Shown: piece by piece, positions 39,801-54,800 of the stretch
Layout of the letters: every line of letters starts with the position of its first letter
How positions within the stretch are numbered: the stretch's first letter is position 1
Source of the DNA: Phalacrocorax aristotelis
Taxonomy: Eukaryota > Chordata > Aves > Suliformes > Phalacrocoracidae
Assembly: GCF_949628215.1 (NCBI RefSeq)
Contig: NC_134277.1
Coordinates: 125,661,963 to 125,725,962, forward strand
Length of the DNA stretch: 64,000 nucleotides
Direction of reading: 5' to 3'
Notes under the pieces: model-generated
Database searches by the model: none
What the model saw: the letters and a program-made list of their open reading frames with translations, nothing else
What the model was told of the DNA's origin: nothing
Program-made: the position numbers and the translations under genes

Positions 39801-42800
39801 TGCAGGTCTCATTCAGACTACAAAATAAGAGGCTACTACCACTACTAGATGTCCAACAAGTTTTGAACAATTGTCATTTTTTGCAGATTATTAACTGCAC
39901 ACAGGTTAAACAATTCATCAACAGCTCAAATAAAAATCTTACATTTGCTCAGATAGCTGGTATAACCAGTCATATCTGAAAGTGCCCTGACTACTCTTTT
40001 GTTTTTTGGGATTTTTGTTTGTTTTTTTTTTTTGTAACCACAGAATATCTCTGGTGTAGAACTGAACAAGCCACAGACAGCTGCAGCTATCTGAACTTCT
40101 TACCACAAATAGGTTTGAGGATGGGCAAGACTACTGGAAGCCTTTTAGGCAGAAGCCACATGCAGAAGTATTAATATGATACATCAAGAGTCCTGATCAC
40201 ACTCAAGTCCATACAACCTGATCACTTCACAGACCAATAACAACAAAAAAATGCAGAGGAGCAGAGAAAGTAGGTACACTCTTACCTGTTTGGCTATAGC
40301 TGAAAACTTCATTACATGCAGTGTTTCATCATATGTGGAAGCATGCTGATTAATGTTTACAATCATACAAGCTTTGCCTTTCCCACAAAAGAATGGCTGA
40401 AACAGACGAGTCAATTTGCTCTCTCTGAATGGAATATAGCTTGGCTTCATCCTCATGGAGAAAATAAAATTGTGGAACAAAAACATTGTAAGAGGCATGT
40501 GCAGCACTAATTTAGGTTAATTTTGTTTCTCTTACAGGAAAGAGATCCAGTAGGATGCTCATATTTAAGCCTAAGCTATTTCACATCAAAGAGCAAAGTT
40601 CTTCCTGGCTCTCATAAACCCTACAACAAGTATTTAAAAGAAAAGTAGAAAATGTCTACATCACAGCTCCCTAGTGTTGAGAAACAGATCCTGGAACAAG
40701 CCAAAGGCTAATAAATACAGGATTATCTGTCAACTCTCAGATGAGTCTGCCTGTGTAATTCGGAGGTGGAAGGGAAGAGAACAAAACAAGAGACCGGTAC
40801 ACAAAGCATATTGCTCATACGCGCACACTGAAAAAAGCTTGGTAGTTCGCTGCTAATTGCTTTTTTCATTCTCCGCAAAAAGAAACCGACAACAACAACA
40901 CACCACCCACAAAAAAGCCACCAAAACCCAAACCACCCGAACAGTTTTAGAGAAAGAATGTTCATTTCAGGTTTTCCAGTGACATCTGGAAAAAAGACAG
41001 CTTATAAGATTCTATAGATTTGTGTTTTCCTCTGACCATGTGAATCCCTTGCAGAAACATAAAGGGATGCTTAGGGTTTCAACCTAAAACTCAGCATGTT
41101 GTTTACAACTTGTCACTTACTTTGGATTTTGATTTTGCTTCAACGCTGCAATGCATTTTCCAAGGATATGAAGAGAATTATTAATGTTTCCTGCTTCTTT
41201 TAGTCTGTCTCCAAAGGCTTGTGTTTTATTACACCTCTCTGATCCAGCCAAGTCACAGAAAGACAACCTGCATGAAAGAGTTATCCAGAACATACAAACT
41301 TATTTCTAAACAGTATGAAAATAGAACTGCATGCCTTTGTATTTCTTTATATATCTAAGGTGTAAATGAGTGACTCATTTCAGCCTACCTAGATCACAGA
41401 ATAAGTTGTACTTTAATGTTGACATTTTGTCTGGAACGCACTACACAAGGTATTTAAGATAACTGCATTAACCTATCCTCCCATTGTATTTAAAGATACT
41501 TGAACAAGATTGCTGCTTCTAAGACAGTCTATTCAGCACATTCAAAGAAGTCTGCTTGCAGGCTTCATTTAAAACTCTACGAATTCCAACATGAAGAATT
41601 CAGTTTAGGAATCCAAATTTTGTTGCAATCCTAGAGTACGTGCTTCCAGACAAGACAAGGGGAATTGCTGAAATAGTTTTGCATAGTGGGGCTATACTAC
41701 AGAAGCACTTTGTCACCTTCACCTGTTCCAGCACTGAGAGGACTGCAAGATAGCAGTAGGCTTCCATTCACTGCAGTCTGCCTCTTGGATGTGGAACAAT
41801 TTGTCTCCTATCACAAATAAGAGGTCAGAAGTCCTTCCCAGATCATCTTAGAGCTCTTTAGTAGCAATTAAGTGCTACTAAACTCAGGCCACTGAATTGT
41901 CCCTAATGGACAAAAGGGTACAATCAGAGACAATGATTCTGGATCATCAAGGAATTTCATCACTTTTGCTTCATATAAAGAAAAGCCTTGAAATACAGGA
42001 AGCTCTGGAAGTTAGATAAATTATGTAACCCATCTATTACTCACTTATACATACATTTATTTACATAAAATAACACCTTTGTAAGATCATAGCCTTTCTC
42101 AGCTGAAATATGTATAGTATTAATATGTACTTATTAGTAAGGGACATTTCAGCTGTGTGAAAGGCTATGATCTTACGATCTTTATCCTTTTCAGTACAAG
42201 ATGAAGAGCTTTTTTCTTCCTTAAGCAACATACAAACTCTTATCATTCATCTAACAGCTGCTGCATGCTTTGCCAGGGGAATACACCAAGACATCGGACA
42301 GCAAGGAATACAGGTGCAGTCATTTCCTCAAGTTATCTTTCCTTAGATTATTTATCACCATAACATCTGACATTAAAAGGGTTATCTCACAGTGAGGTAT
42401 ATTTATCACCAACTCTGCTCAGCAGAGATGAGAGAAATCAGTAGGAGCTATGACTGAACTAAAACACTGTTACAGGACTGTCCTCATTTTTCCGTATCAA
42501 GCTAAATGAACAATTAATCAGGGAAAAAAGAACTGAAAAAGCTATCTGAATAGCTTCAAGCGGCTCCAAGCCACTTCCTCTAAACAGCAAAAGAACAGAG
42601 GTGTGTGAGGACTTAGCACTGGTCTCGGTGCACCTACATTACAATTTTAGATCAGGAGAACAGTTTTTAAGCAAATCACCTCTTACTTGTACCGTGGGGC
42701 AGTCCCAGAGCATGTTGCCTGCATTCTTTTTGGATGACAGACTTCAATTTGCATTCCAGGAGCATGTCAAATGTGCTGCCACAAACGTTCAACCCATAAA

Positions 42801-45800
42801 CTCTAGTCTGGTCCCAAAGTAGAAAGATAAACTGGCATAGTTTGCACCTTGAGTCTTCAGCACTAGCTGTTGCGCTCTGACTTTAGACATCAGTATCTGT
42901 TAGCCAGCCATTTGAATTCTGATTACTGGAATATATAGTGTGGTACTATGTAATACTGCTCTGTTCCCACTTCCCCATTATTTAAGAAAATATATGTATA
43001 TTTCTCTCAATTTATATATTACTGACAGAGTTTTAAACAGGTTTCTTCAGCCAAACTTTAACAAAATAAAAGAGACCGGGAAACACTTCTACACCTATTC
43101 CTATCAGGTTTCCAGTCAGTTTTATGCAACCAGTAGAGTTCTGATTTCCTTCTCAGCTCTCACAGGTTTTATTAAAAGAAAGTTCACCAGTTTAGCATGC
43201 TTACACCTTATCAACTTTTCTAAAATATTTACATTCTGGTAATGAGCTGAAGCATTCACTTACTCTGAAACTCCAAGAACACGTGGCTGATGCTCATCAG
43301 TTAGCTTTAGTAGCCTGATTGAAAATATACTGTGACTGGAATGGAAAGAAATCCTTTTTAATAACTACAATTATGAAAATTAAGCAGTCACTGAAGCAAA
43401 GTAAAATTTGTATGCTACAGAAAGTCCAGTGCCGAAGAAAGTACACGAGTTAATTCAAAAAGCAGTAATAAAGGTTGTATGATTTTCCATTTCTTTTAAC
43501 ACAGGAGAGGGAAAAACATCACATGAAGCCTACAAGCTGCCTTAGAGAAAGAACAAGGCGGTTCATGTAAGTATCCATCTTTTAATCGGTACACTTAGGT
43601 AGCCACTTCATATACAAACTTTAGACAATATCTGAACTCAGTAAATCTGAAGAATTAACTTAGAAATAAAGGGGGGGGATTAAGTTAAGGTTTAACAGTC
43701 CTGTAATTTTAACTACTTCAATATACACAGCTATTTGTTCAGTTTTGAAATTTTTCCTGTTTTCTAGAAAGCTTGAATTTGTAACAATTGAAAATCCAGT
43801 TATTCTGTTTTAGAAATCAAGCTACAAAAGGCAGGGGACATACTGTCTGAAACCAAAGAGAAAAACCCCAGAACCAGAAGTGCCCTGTCCCCAGTTTATC
43901 CAGTAATTCAGGAAGCACAGAAGACAAACTTCTCTAGTATATATTTAAAGCAGTGCTTTATTCCTCAGCACCAACCCACAATTCAAGAATGGAGTTTCTA
44001 AAAAAAAAAACCAACCCAACCAAAAAAACCACAGACACACACCCCCTGCCAAAGCCCAAAACACCACCCACACAATTTAGAAACAAGCTAAGTGGAAGTC
44101 AGCATATTCTCTGGAGCAAAAAGACATTCTAGACACAAAACTCTGCCAGAAAAACACGGTTCGTTTCTGCACTACTTTGGGCCTGAGTGAAATTCAGGTG
44201 GAATCATAGCATGAAATTTAATGGCAGCTGTCTTCAACTAATACAGAACACCATAACTCTTGCTTTTTAGAGAAAAAGGCAGGCTTAGTAACAGTGTATT
44301 AGCTAAATATACAACATGGCCCTTCTACACTTAAAGAACAAATTAATAAGTGGGCATTTAAATCCAGTAAGAAGGCATTTTCAACAGAAAGTGTACCACC
44401 TCCTCTATTTATTTCCTCCCACTTCAAACTAGATTCTCCCTGATCCACCTACCAGGGCTGGGTAAGAGCTAGGGCCTTAATTCTTAAGATCCCAAGTAAG
44501 CTCAGCTAGAACACAGCAATTTAAAAGCATCTAGATAATCTAGCAGCACTGAAAGGTACTGTGTGACTTGCTCCTTCCTCCATCCCCTACTGACAGACTC
44601 CACGTTTCCAAGGATTATACTGCCAGTGATGAAGAATTATCCAGCTTTTCCTTCAGCATTCTCACACAGCTATTCCCACTCATTAGCATTTGCCAAGATG
44701 TATAGCCCTGTTGGCACTCAAAAACAAATGTGATTTGATCTTGTTGGTTGTCCAAAGCCACAAATAGCAACCCAAGACCAGATACTGTTAAAGTTAAGGC
44801 CTCTCCTAGCTTTCTTCCGGAAAGAATTTCATAGTAAAACCAGAACAACCAAGGAAAGTCTTAAGCTATTATTGAAGAGTGGCTCATTTAAAACACATTC
44901 TAAAGTCTTTTCCTCCCGCCCCCTCCCCTTAAAAGAAAAGAGACAGAGTATGCTTATAATTAGAGGAACAAACCTCCTACTTGATTGCTCATTGATTCTA
45001 GTACAAGCAAAGCTTCGGTTCTTGTTCCCTATTTTTAGTATTTTGCAGGCTTCTTCAGTGCTCTGAATGTTAATCCACTTTAAGTCTGTGAAAAGAAACC
45101 TTTTATATACACTTCTGATCATCAAAAAATTCCTGTGAAACTGCCAAGGTCATAAAACAGTATTATTACCTTTAATGTAAGAATTTCCTCCTTGATCGTC
45201 ACAAATTCTTAAGACTCTGCGCTTCTGAGTTTTTGATGTAGGTAATGTATTTAATAGGTCATACACATATTCATTATAAATTTCACAAAAGGAAATCCAC
45301 ACAGATGCTTGTGCTTTTTGGTGTATATTAGTCCTATATATGTCAAGTGGAACAAAGTTGTTCTCTGCTAACCCAAAACAGAGTTCAGTGATCAAACAAC
45401 TCATTGATAAGTTTTAATTGCGCTATATAGAACCTTCTAAATGGAGGAGGCTTGTATATATCTGTGTTGTACAATGCAACACAGTACTGCATAACTGAGT
45501 TTACCCAAGAACGTCCAAACTTCTCAGAAGTCACCTGTAACCAGAACATGCTCAAGTTCTGAGCTGTTTGCCCCCCTCTACCACAAGCTTCCAGCAGCTT
45601 ATACATTAGCTTTGCAGAACTAATCCTCCCTCTTCCCCCAAAAGGAGCAAAGCTATCAAACTATTTTTATGTTCTTACTCTGTCTCCTGAATTAAGCCAT
45701 TAAAATTTCATTTAAAACTATATATATTTACTTTGTTGTATAGTATAAAGATTTTTTTGATCCACAATAGTTACCCATTTATATTCCTAAATTTCTATTC

Positions 45801-48800
45801 TTTTCCACTTTACCTAGTGAATCAGAAGAAGTGCCTTTTGAAGTACAGTTGGAAGAAGCCGACTCCACATCATATGTATTTGTAACAGTATTTGAGATGC
45901 TTTCTGTCTCCTTGAGAAAACAAGAGACCATTACATTCACATGACAGACTATGAGAATAGCAGAAGTAAAAAAATGACAGTAATTCCAATATTTAAGATT
46001 TGAATATTGAAGTAATTTTAAGCTACCCCTTACTCTGGCTGCAAATGAAGTGTTTTTAACAATACAAACTAAAATCAATAAATGCTCTTTTCCCCTCACA
46101 AGAATTATTGCTCTCTGCTACTCCCAGCAACCTGTTTTGGAGGCCAATTGCTGCTAACAGAGTAGACTTACTTCACAGTTCTGGGAGAACCAAGATCCTC
46201 TGAGACTTCAACAGCCCAAAACATCTTTATGAACAACTGGACAAATACGAACAGTATTTAAGTCAACCAAAAACACAGGGGAAGTAAGTTTCTTTCAGGG
46301 GCAGATGGCAGGATGATGGGCAGACAGACTAAAGCAACAGGGATTTCTAATTTGCTTACTTGTTGCCAATCACTTTTGCAAGTCACTGGCTTGTGCCAGG
46401 TCTGTGAGAGTTTGAGTCAAACTTACTTGAAGACCTCAGAGTGAAATGACAGCTTCATAAAGGAATTAAAGATCTGACAAACAAACAGTCTATGTTGGTT
46501 TAATTCAGCCTGAATTAAAACCATTAGAAATCCTGTATAGATAACAGTACAGTTTCTTTAAGTAGACACATTTGCTGAACTTCTTTACATCAACAAAATT
46601 ATTTAAAAACCTGCCAAGACTTACCAAAGCATAGGCTTCAAATTACTGCTAGTAAAACTGGTGTAATGAAGTAGCAACTCCCACTATTTATACTCCGACA
46701 TCTCCACGTACTACCTTCCCTCCCCATATTTTATACACCAATACAAATTTTCATTAGGACATTTCACCCTGATTTCCCAAAACCCAATCCTGACACGGGG
46801 TTATCCTACAGAAGAAGGAGGGAACAGATTCAAAGAAGTAAACCTCAATGTTAGCACTGCATTCTAACAGCTATAAGTTCATTATGGATTGTATGCTGAT
46901 GCCTATGTTACTCACCTTGGTATATCCAAACCAGAATTTTTGCAAACAGAAAAGGATGAAGCCATACTTTCAGATCTTCCATTTTAAAGATAAATAGCAT
47001 ATGATTTTGTTGTCAATTATTATATAAATGACCATTCTGCAAAGACTGCACTGTCTATATGTTATGTTGCTGGAACAAGTATAATGACAAGCACAAATTC
47101 TATTAATTCTTTCTGTAAAGTACAAAGCAGAATCCTAAAGCAGTGTAAGGTGCTGACACGCATGGCACATCTATGCATGTCAAAAATGTAATTGAATGTA
47201 AAAAACTCAGTACCACAGTACTTGTGCACATGGTAAGATTTTGTAAAGGTATTTCAACCAAACTGATTGAATTAGCTATGTTGCTATATTGTTCTTCAAA
47301 TCCTAAGATCAAATACAGGGAAGAACATGAAGATGACTGCCTCAAAACAAGCGGGAGCAGGAACTGACATTGTTTGCCAGCAACAGAAGCTGACATTTAA
47401 TAGAAAATATGAGGACAGGTGGGAATAAGAATGCAAGTAAAGCAGCTTTTAATCCAGTAAAAACCAGTATTTAATCAGTTGGATAGAAAAAGCAAAGGGA
47501 AGGAAAGAGGGGGTGTGAACCACACCAAGCAAGAGTTTCTGCAGCAGTACTGTATAGAGAACATAACAGCAGAACATTAAATACAAGGCCATTGCAGTAA
47601 CTCAGAGCAGTTTAAACTGAGAGAATGAAAGGAACAGCAGGCTCTTTCTGCATGACACGTAAACTGAGCCTGGGAAAAGGGCCTTCAGAAATCCACGTAA
47701 ACCAAAACCAAGCCCACTAAACCATATCTACTCTCAGATTACATGCCTGAGTGAACATCCAAACAGTGATGCTATTCACAATCTCTCAAGAAGCACAGCC
47801 TCCGTACTGGGGATAGCTGAGCTATCACTATGGAAGCATTATAACACAGAGGCAAGGTCTTGTCACATTATTTTCTGGATGCATTTTTACCTTTCCTTCC
47901 TGATGGTGGAGTCTTACTTGCTTTTCACTGTAGTGCATCAGCATCTAGATCACCTACTGCAACATTCAGTAACTAAACTATTAATAAAGTCAAACTGTGA
48001 TTTAACAGAAATAAATACTTGTAAAGTATAGAGTTATCTCCAAAATAAGATATGTGTCCTCCTGTTCTAGACCTTGAACTCCTGCTTGTTCCTTCTTGCA
48101 AGTTTGTAGGTTCTATAGAGTTCTTATTTACCTACTATCCTCCTGACCATCTCAATTTTTCTTTAAGACCATCACCCCCTGCGCATACACACACAGTGTG
48201 AGTGAGCTTAAGACACTCTCAAATAAATACGCAATCTTTAGCATTTTTTATCTGAGGTCTTTCCTCAAAAGTTAATCAGACTCAGGTTAAATGAAGTTCA
48301 GTTTGCAGAGTTTAAATTAAGCAACAGACTTTACAGTGGCACTTTACATATTAATTTGATTCACATAAGGATATTCTTTCAGAGCTAACTGAAGTACTTT
48401 AACAACATTGGTATTGAAGACCACAGAAAAAAGAAAACCTAGTCAATCATTGCTTCTATACTTCCCAGAATTCAGAGTTGCTTTGAATGATAATCCCAAA
48501 ATGCAGTAGGCTCACAGTTCAGGTTAAAAATGTTCTGAACCTAAGAAAAGAAAGCCAGACATCTTGTGACAGTTTGCAGCTGGGCTTAGAAGTACATAAG
48601 AGACACACACACAAGGGTGCCCATTTTCTGGTGAGAGTAATTTCTTACACTGCAAACAGAAATGACTAAATAATGAGAACAGGAGGCTGCCACAGTAAAG
48701 ACTCCTCTATTCTACCTACAATCTTCAGAGACCAGAGTTAAAGATACATAACAATCCTCTAAAGCAGGCTGTAATCTTTTTAGGAAATTCACTTTGTGAC

Positions 48801-51800
48801 ATCTCACTTCACTTGCTGTATCAGAGAGTTTCTGTCTGAAGTTACATAAATCACAGGTTTATCAACTTTTTAATCTGCCTTAAGACTGTCCCCTACCGAA
48901 AGGGACTCTTCTGCCACCTTCACTGCCCCTGCTAAGACACTGCCATTACCTCTCCTGAGCTAGTACCGGAATTTGAGCAGATGCCCAGAGATCCAGCCTG
49001 GGAACCTGACCCAAAAGGAGAGTCACTTAGCAGCAGGTTTTAGGTAGGCCAGCTCTCAGACTTTTCAAGGGCTAGCATCACTACAGTGTCAGAACTGCTG
49101 CTCTGTGGAAATCTAGGCTTTGCAATGGTTTTCAGTTTGAACTGTGCACTGCCTGCTGTGGAAAGTTCTTTGAGTTTACCCTGAGCTCAAAAAACAGCCA
49201 GTTGCCTTATTATTCCAACATTCACCAAATGTCCATACTTTAGATAAATCTAAAGAATCAATAGTGAAACAGAGATATTATTAAAGATAGTCTGTTAGAC
49301 AGGAAGTTTTTAAGAAGCTTCATTCAGTAACAAGGAAGTATTTGATCACTGACCTCTTTCAGTGATGCAAGAATAGCAGTTTTTATGGCTTCTTCGTGCT
49401 TAGCTTGTGCATCTTCTAGTTTCTTAACATCGTTACTCAAATATGGTTTGAAGTTCATCTTCAGATAATGTCTTCCCCTTATGTGGTTAAAAATCACATC
49501 AAGTGAGCGAGGTAAAATACCAAAATCTTTTGAAGTCCCTTAAAAATAACAAAAGATAAAACACAGATGTTCATATAACTTTCTCATTGGATTTTTACTT
49601 GGTCAAAAAAGCAACATATGCTCTTTGGCAAACACTTCATACCTTGGATAGTGAATGTCTTGCCTGCGTTTGTAACCCCATAAGTGAACACCAGCCCATT
49701 CACTCCGTTAACGTACGCTCTTACCATGTCTTTCATTGAGCCTTCAAAAAATTCGCTCTGAGTAGTTTCTGGTCCAAAGACCTTGGAGAAGGGGAGGGAG
49801 GAAGAAGAAAAAAGGCAGGATAAATGGCACAAAGAAGCTCAATATATCAAAATATTAAGCACTGATTAGTAGCGACCAGTTTTTCAGAGCAAGCTGAGCA
49901 GGAAATACCAGCTTAGTTTTCTGTCTTGCCCTTCTGATTCAACATTTTCTGCTGGGTTCTCATGGGATGCCTGCTTAATTCGGGGAGGCACTCAGGTTTG
50001 CACTTGTTTTTGAATATTTTCCTACTCCTAAAATAAACTACTCATAATGCTACTGAGCACATACTGTTTGTTGACACTTGTGGATCCACTGAAGTGGATA
50101 CTTTCAAGAGCTCTGCTAGTGATGCACGACTCCCTCCTCACTCTGTACCAGTCACCCACAACTGATGGGAAAACCAGCATTAAAATGGTCTGAATGACTA
50201 AATGCCTGGAGCTGTTTATGTTTTGATGCTGTAAGAACAGAAGTTCCTGCGGTAGGTAACAGAGGTAAGAAACATACTTCCCGTACAGAAGGTTTAAGCA
50301 GTTAGGCTGCTATTCTTTCAAAACTAAGTCCCTAAACATATGCTTATGTAAATCCCTTTAAACAGGTGATTTCCTGTAACGCTTCCCAGATAAGGGTATC
50401 TGCAGGAACAGCAGAACCGCTGTAAGTCTGTGCCTACACGAAGCTTCTGTGCCATCTAATCAAAGAAAGCAACAAAGCTACCAACGAAGCTTCCTTGTCT
50501 CATCTAATAGGCACCTCCATTGTAATACACCTTTCTTTACAGCCTAACAGTAAATAATAAGCAGTCTGGGTTTTTTAAGGCAAGTATCACCACATGTAAT
50601 TCAAAGAAAAATCACATTGCATGATACAGTAGAAAATTCATTTTTTACCATTACAGGTAGAAAAGACAAACTATAACTAAAAAATAGAAAGAAGTTTGCC
50701 TACCTGAGAAAAGGTGAACCTGTGCACAGAATGACCAATCCCTCTTTCACTGTTTTTCATTGCAGAAGACTCTTTGGGTGCATTAAGAATTACTGTCTGG
50801 GGATCTTCAATAGTTACACAACCCTTAAAAAACAAGACAAGGTAAACGAAAACGCCACACAATTGTTTAGGAGGAAAGCTATTTGGGAAGGAAAAAAACC
50901 CCACCAACCAAAAACCAACAACCTCACAACAAAAACCCTAGTGTTTTCATCTATTACCAGAGCTACAAAGGGTTGCAAAATTTACATATAGACTCTTGAG
51001 GCACATAACTACAGAGATATCCACTTCACATGAAAGCCAGAGTGCAGACAACGTTAAGGCAATCGTCTGGAGCTTTCCTAGAGGTAAAAAATTTATCTAG
51101 GATTCCTTCCAGCAATTTTTTTTTTAAACACTTTCTAAACCCTGGTATTTTGTGATTGTGGCTTGCACAATCCCAGCTATGAAAACAAAGCTACACAGAA
51201 ATCTACTGGTTTTCTACTTCAACCATTTGCAGCGTGAAACAAGCTATGACCAGCACAAACAAAGTAAAATCAGTTTGAAGCATTACCCTTTTATAGGTAG
51301 ATGCTGTTATTGGTCATGAAGAAAACTGAATTGGTTTCAAGTAATTTGATTGCTGTATCTCAATTAAGTAAAGGCGAGATGCAATTACCTAGCACTCACT
51401 AACTAGATAAATTAGGAATGCAGTCTATCAGGAAAATTTATTTTACACCAGACAGCCTAACAAAAATACAAACTGAACTACCAGTATAGTTTAACAGCAT
51501 CTTGAAGCATCAGCTGCAAGAATTGATTGTCACTAAATCTCACATTTATGTTCAGAGGCTGCCCAAAGCTGGTAAGACTAATAATCCACATGTAGCATGC
51601 ACACAGAAGTACTCCTCTTCCTAGGAGTCTCAATTAACAGGTCTGTTTATCAACTGGTATAGAAGCTCTAAGAAGCTGGGTACTGAATTTAGACCAATCA
51701 CTTGCTCACTGGGCCAGGCTCTAAACCCTTATACTCTAACATTCTTCTCCCACATTGCCAGGAACAGGAATGCAGGTCAGATGTACCAAATCCTAGAGAG

Positions 51801-54800
51801 CTACATAAGAATCCAACATCTGCAGCATGTGCTGTTGGCTGCCACCAGCCTCAGAGATGCTCGTGAGTAGAGGCCTTGAAGTAGTCAGACCTGCAGAGCT
51901 GGAATCCAGCTGGTAACATCGCTCTCTTCTTGTCTCCCCCAGCTAACCCCACAGGTAAATTGGCAGGAGCTGGACCATTTCTGGCACTGTACACATCATT
52001 TATATCCAAATAACACAACTTCCTGCTCTCTAGCAGGTGACTCTGGAGAATCACTGGCAGCTGTACCAAGAGTACAGAATTTCATCCAGAGCTCGAAAGA
52101 TTTACTTGTATAAATCATTCTCGCTATAAGCAACAGATCAGTTCCCCTGTTGATTGTCTCCATTTAAAGCATCAGTCTACTTCTCTAAAAAATAGGGCTT
52201 GGGCTCTACTTTTTTTTCTTTTCGCATATTTGGAACAAAGATGTTTTCCTGAAAATCACACATGGCAGGGAAGAAAAAAGAACCTAAAAATTGAGTTGAT
52301 CTCCGATTGATTTTAGAAACGGGAAGGGTTTTGTGGTTGGTTGGTTTGGGGGTTTGTTGTTGGTGGGTTTTTTTGTTTTGTTTTTCATTTGTTACCAAGC
52401 ATCTTCCTCACTGATTCAAGTGATAGTTAAGGGAGTAGAAAACATTGAAGAAGTTGAAGACCTTTCAAACATTCATATTTTTTGGAGGCTGAGGAAAAAG
52501 CCTTCACACCACACAAAACAGGTTATACAGCTAATATGTTGGAAAATCAACTATTTTGTCATGAACTACCTGAAGACAAGAGCTTTAAAAAAATTAGTAC
52601 AAACTTCAACAATTACTTTTTTCCTCCCTCCCCACTTTTAAGAAAAAAGTTTCACTAACAGTCAGGTAGTCAGAAATCACCCATTCCAAAGAGGAATAAG
52701 ATAAACAACTTTAAAACTATTTGATTTTACCCTTACAACCAGCAATACGACTTGGTATGAACAATACCAAACTGGAAGCACTGTGGCAGTGTATACTACT
52801 CAGCAAGAACTGCCTAAGGAAAGGTGCATAGAAGTTGAGAGGGAGCGGGGAAAAAAAAAAATCCACGTGGAAAAACCACAAATGTTCCAACTCTGGCAGA
52901 GTAAATGCACGAATACATTTTTTAAAAGCAAATCAGAACTAATATTAAATCCTTCTCTGAACAGATTAAGAACAAGAGGTCTATCAGAGAGCCTGGGAGA
53001 CCCTGCAAACATGAGGGCTGAGAGTTATGCTGCAGAGACCCTGCCCTCCAAGGACAGCTAAATGAATTCTTTGCATGAGTATTCACAATGCAAGGTGGCA
53101 GGAGGAGGGAGGAAATATTTCTGTGTGCTTCCACATGCACATGCATATGTGCGTAAAACACTGAAGCGTCTGCATCTGACCATATAAGCTGCAGAGGTTA
53201 GAGAAAAACTTGGCACGACCGGGACAACATAGCATATTCAGGCATTCCAAAGAAACTCAAGGGTCAGGCACCTGAATTTCTCCTAGAATTGTATAATCTC
53301 TTCCATGAAATGGCTTTGTTTCTTGAGCACTGTACAGAGTCAAAAGTGACACCAACTTTGAAATAACATACCCCATGGTAATTTGCAGAGCTACAGGTGT
53401 GCACATACCACACAACTTAGTAAAAATTGTAATTAAAAAAACCCACACATTTATCCGGGTGTCTACTAATTCTATCTGGAAGAAGTACACGGCTTTTATA
53501 AAAGAAAGTCCTGGTTTACAATACTAGGTGTTCTTTGTGGGAGAAGAAAAACTTATTTCTTAGTTCTCCAACTAACCTGAGATTCATGGTTTTCAAGCTC
53601 TGATATAGCAAAGGGCCTCACTCTCAAGAAGACTTTCAAAGGCTGATGTGCCTATTCATAAAAAAAATATACATAGTTATAATGGCCACTTTTTTAAACA
53701 GAACACCCCCAAATCATATCAGCATACATCTCCAATGCAGTATTTCCTATTTTATCTTACTGCCTCACTTTCTCCTTCCTTGCGAAGTTCAGACCCTATG
53801 CTTTCATTTGCTTCTTTACCTACTGATGTCCTTAAGTAACCCCTTTTTTGTTCCCCCTCCCCGCCCTTAGTGTTCTTTTATGACAAAGCCAAGATTTTGA
53901 TCTAAAAGAAGCACACTGCTGGAGGCATAAACTGCACTGCTTCCACCTTCTGGTCTCCCCTCTGTACTGAATTCAAGCTATATTTTCTAACAGTTGCTCT
54001 GCACTATTGCAATTCCGTTTTGTATGGAGCATGTTGTTGATTAACAAGTTCTTGGCCTCAAGAGACCACTTCATTACCTCCATCCAGGCACTAACCCCTC
54101 ATCTGCCTCACAGAAACAACCATGAAACAGTTTTCAGTTGCTGAGGTGGGTGTTTCCATCCCACACCATTATAAAAGGTCTCCCCATCCAGGTGAAGCAA
54201 CAACAGCAGGGAGATTTTTAGAGGTATCCCAGCATTCCTTCCTTTCTCATGAAGCTTTAAAGTCCCTACTTTGGCAACCTGTTCATTCAGCAGATGGACT
54301 TACCAGAGGTCTCCCCAGCCCTCCCATGACCAGCACTCTACTAACCACACAAAATTAAGTCACCTGAGGGAAGTTAATGAGGAAACCTACCATTCTAAAA
54401 AAGCAGAGATGGCTATGCTGTCTTCAAAAGCGCATTGCAGCACAGCATTATAGGTTTTTATTTCCAAGCACCTAGCAAGCTTTCAGCAAGGATCTACATC
54501 CTTTTTCAGCTTACTAAAAGGAACAGTACAATTGCATTACATTTAAAATGCAGTTACTGAAGTCCTTTACTTTCTTCTCAAAAGCTTAGCACAACGCATC
54601 ACATAGCATCGGCCATCTGCATTCGCTACTGGCTATGACATGTTTGTAAGCAATGAGAAGTAAGCAGAAGAATCAAACGCATCTTTGGGGCAGGGGAATA
54701 CAGCAGTTCTTACCAAATAAATGTTTGCCAGAATTAAAGCTTTAAAAAAAAAAAAAACAAAGACATTACAAAATCAATCCACACCTCCTGTTCCTCTGTA

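Larger units (their letters stand above)
30853..41120. other. Kinesin-6 introns, 3' half of gene
   Basis: Introns between the exons from 30571 to 41267. Besides the CR1 at 31973-32822, the microsatellite at 37866-37940 and an A/C-only tract at 40876-40951, only unique AT-rich sequence is seen. Confidence 0.7.
41268..54784. other. Kinesin-6 introns, 5' half of gene
   Basis: Includes the largest introns (45911-49353, 50824-53576). They contain the hairpin at 42081-42176, A/C tracts at 43999-44075 and 50892-50939, and a T/G tract at 52327-52389. No transposon recognised; the rest is unique sequence. Confidence 0.7.
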
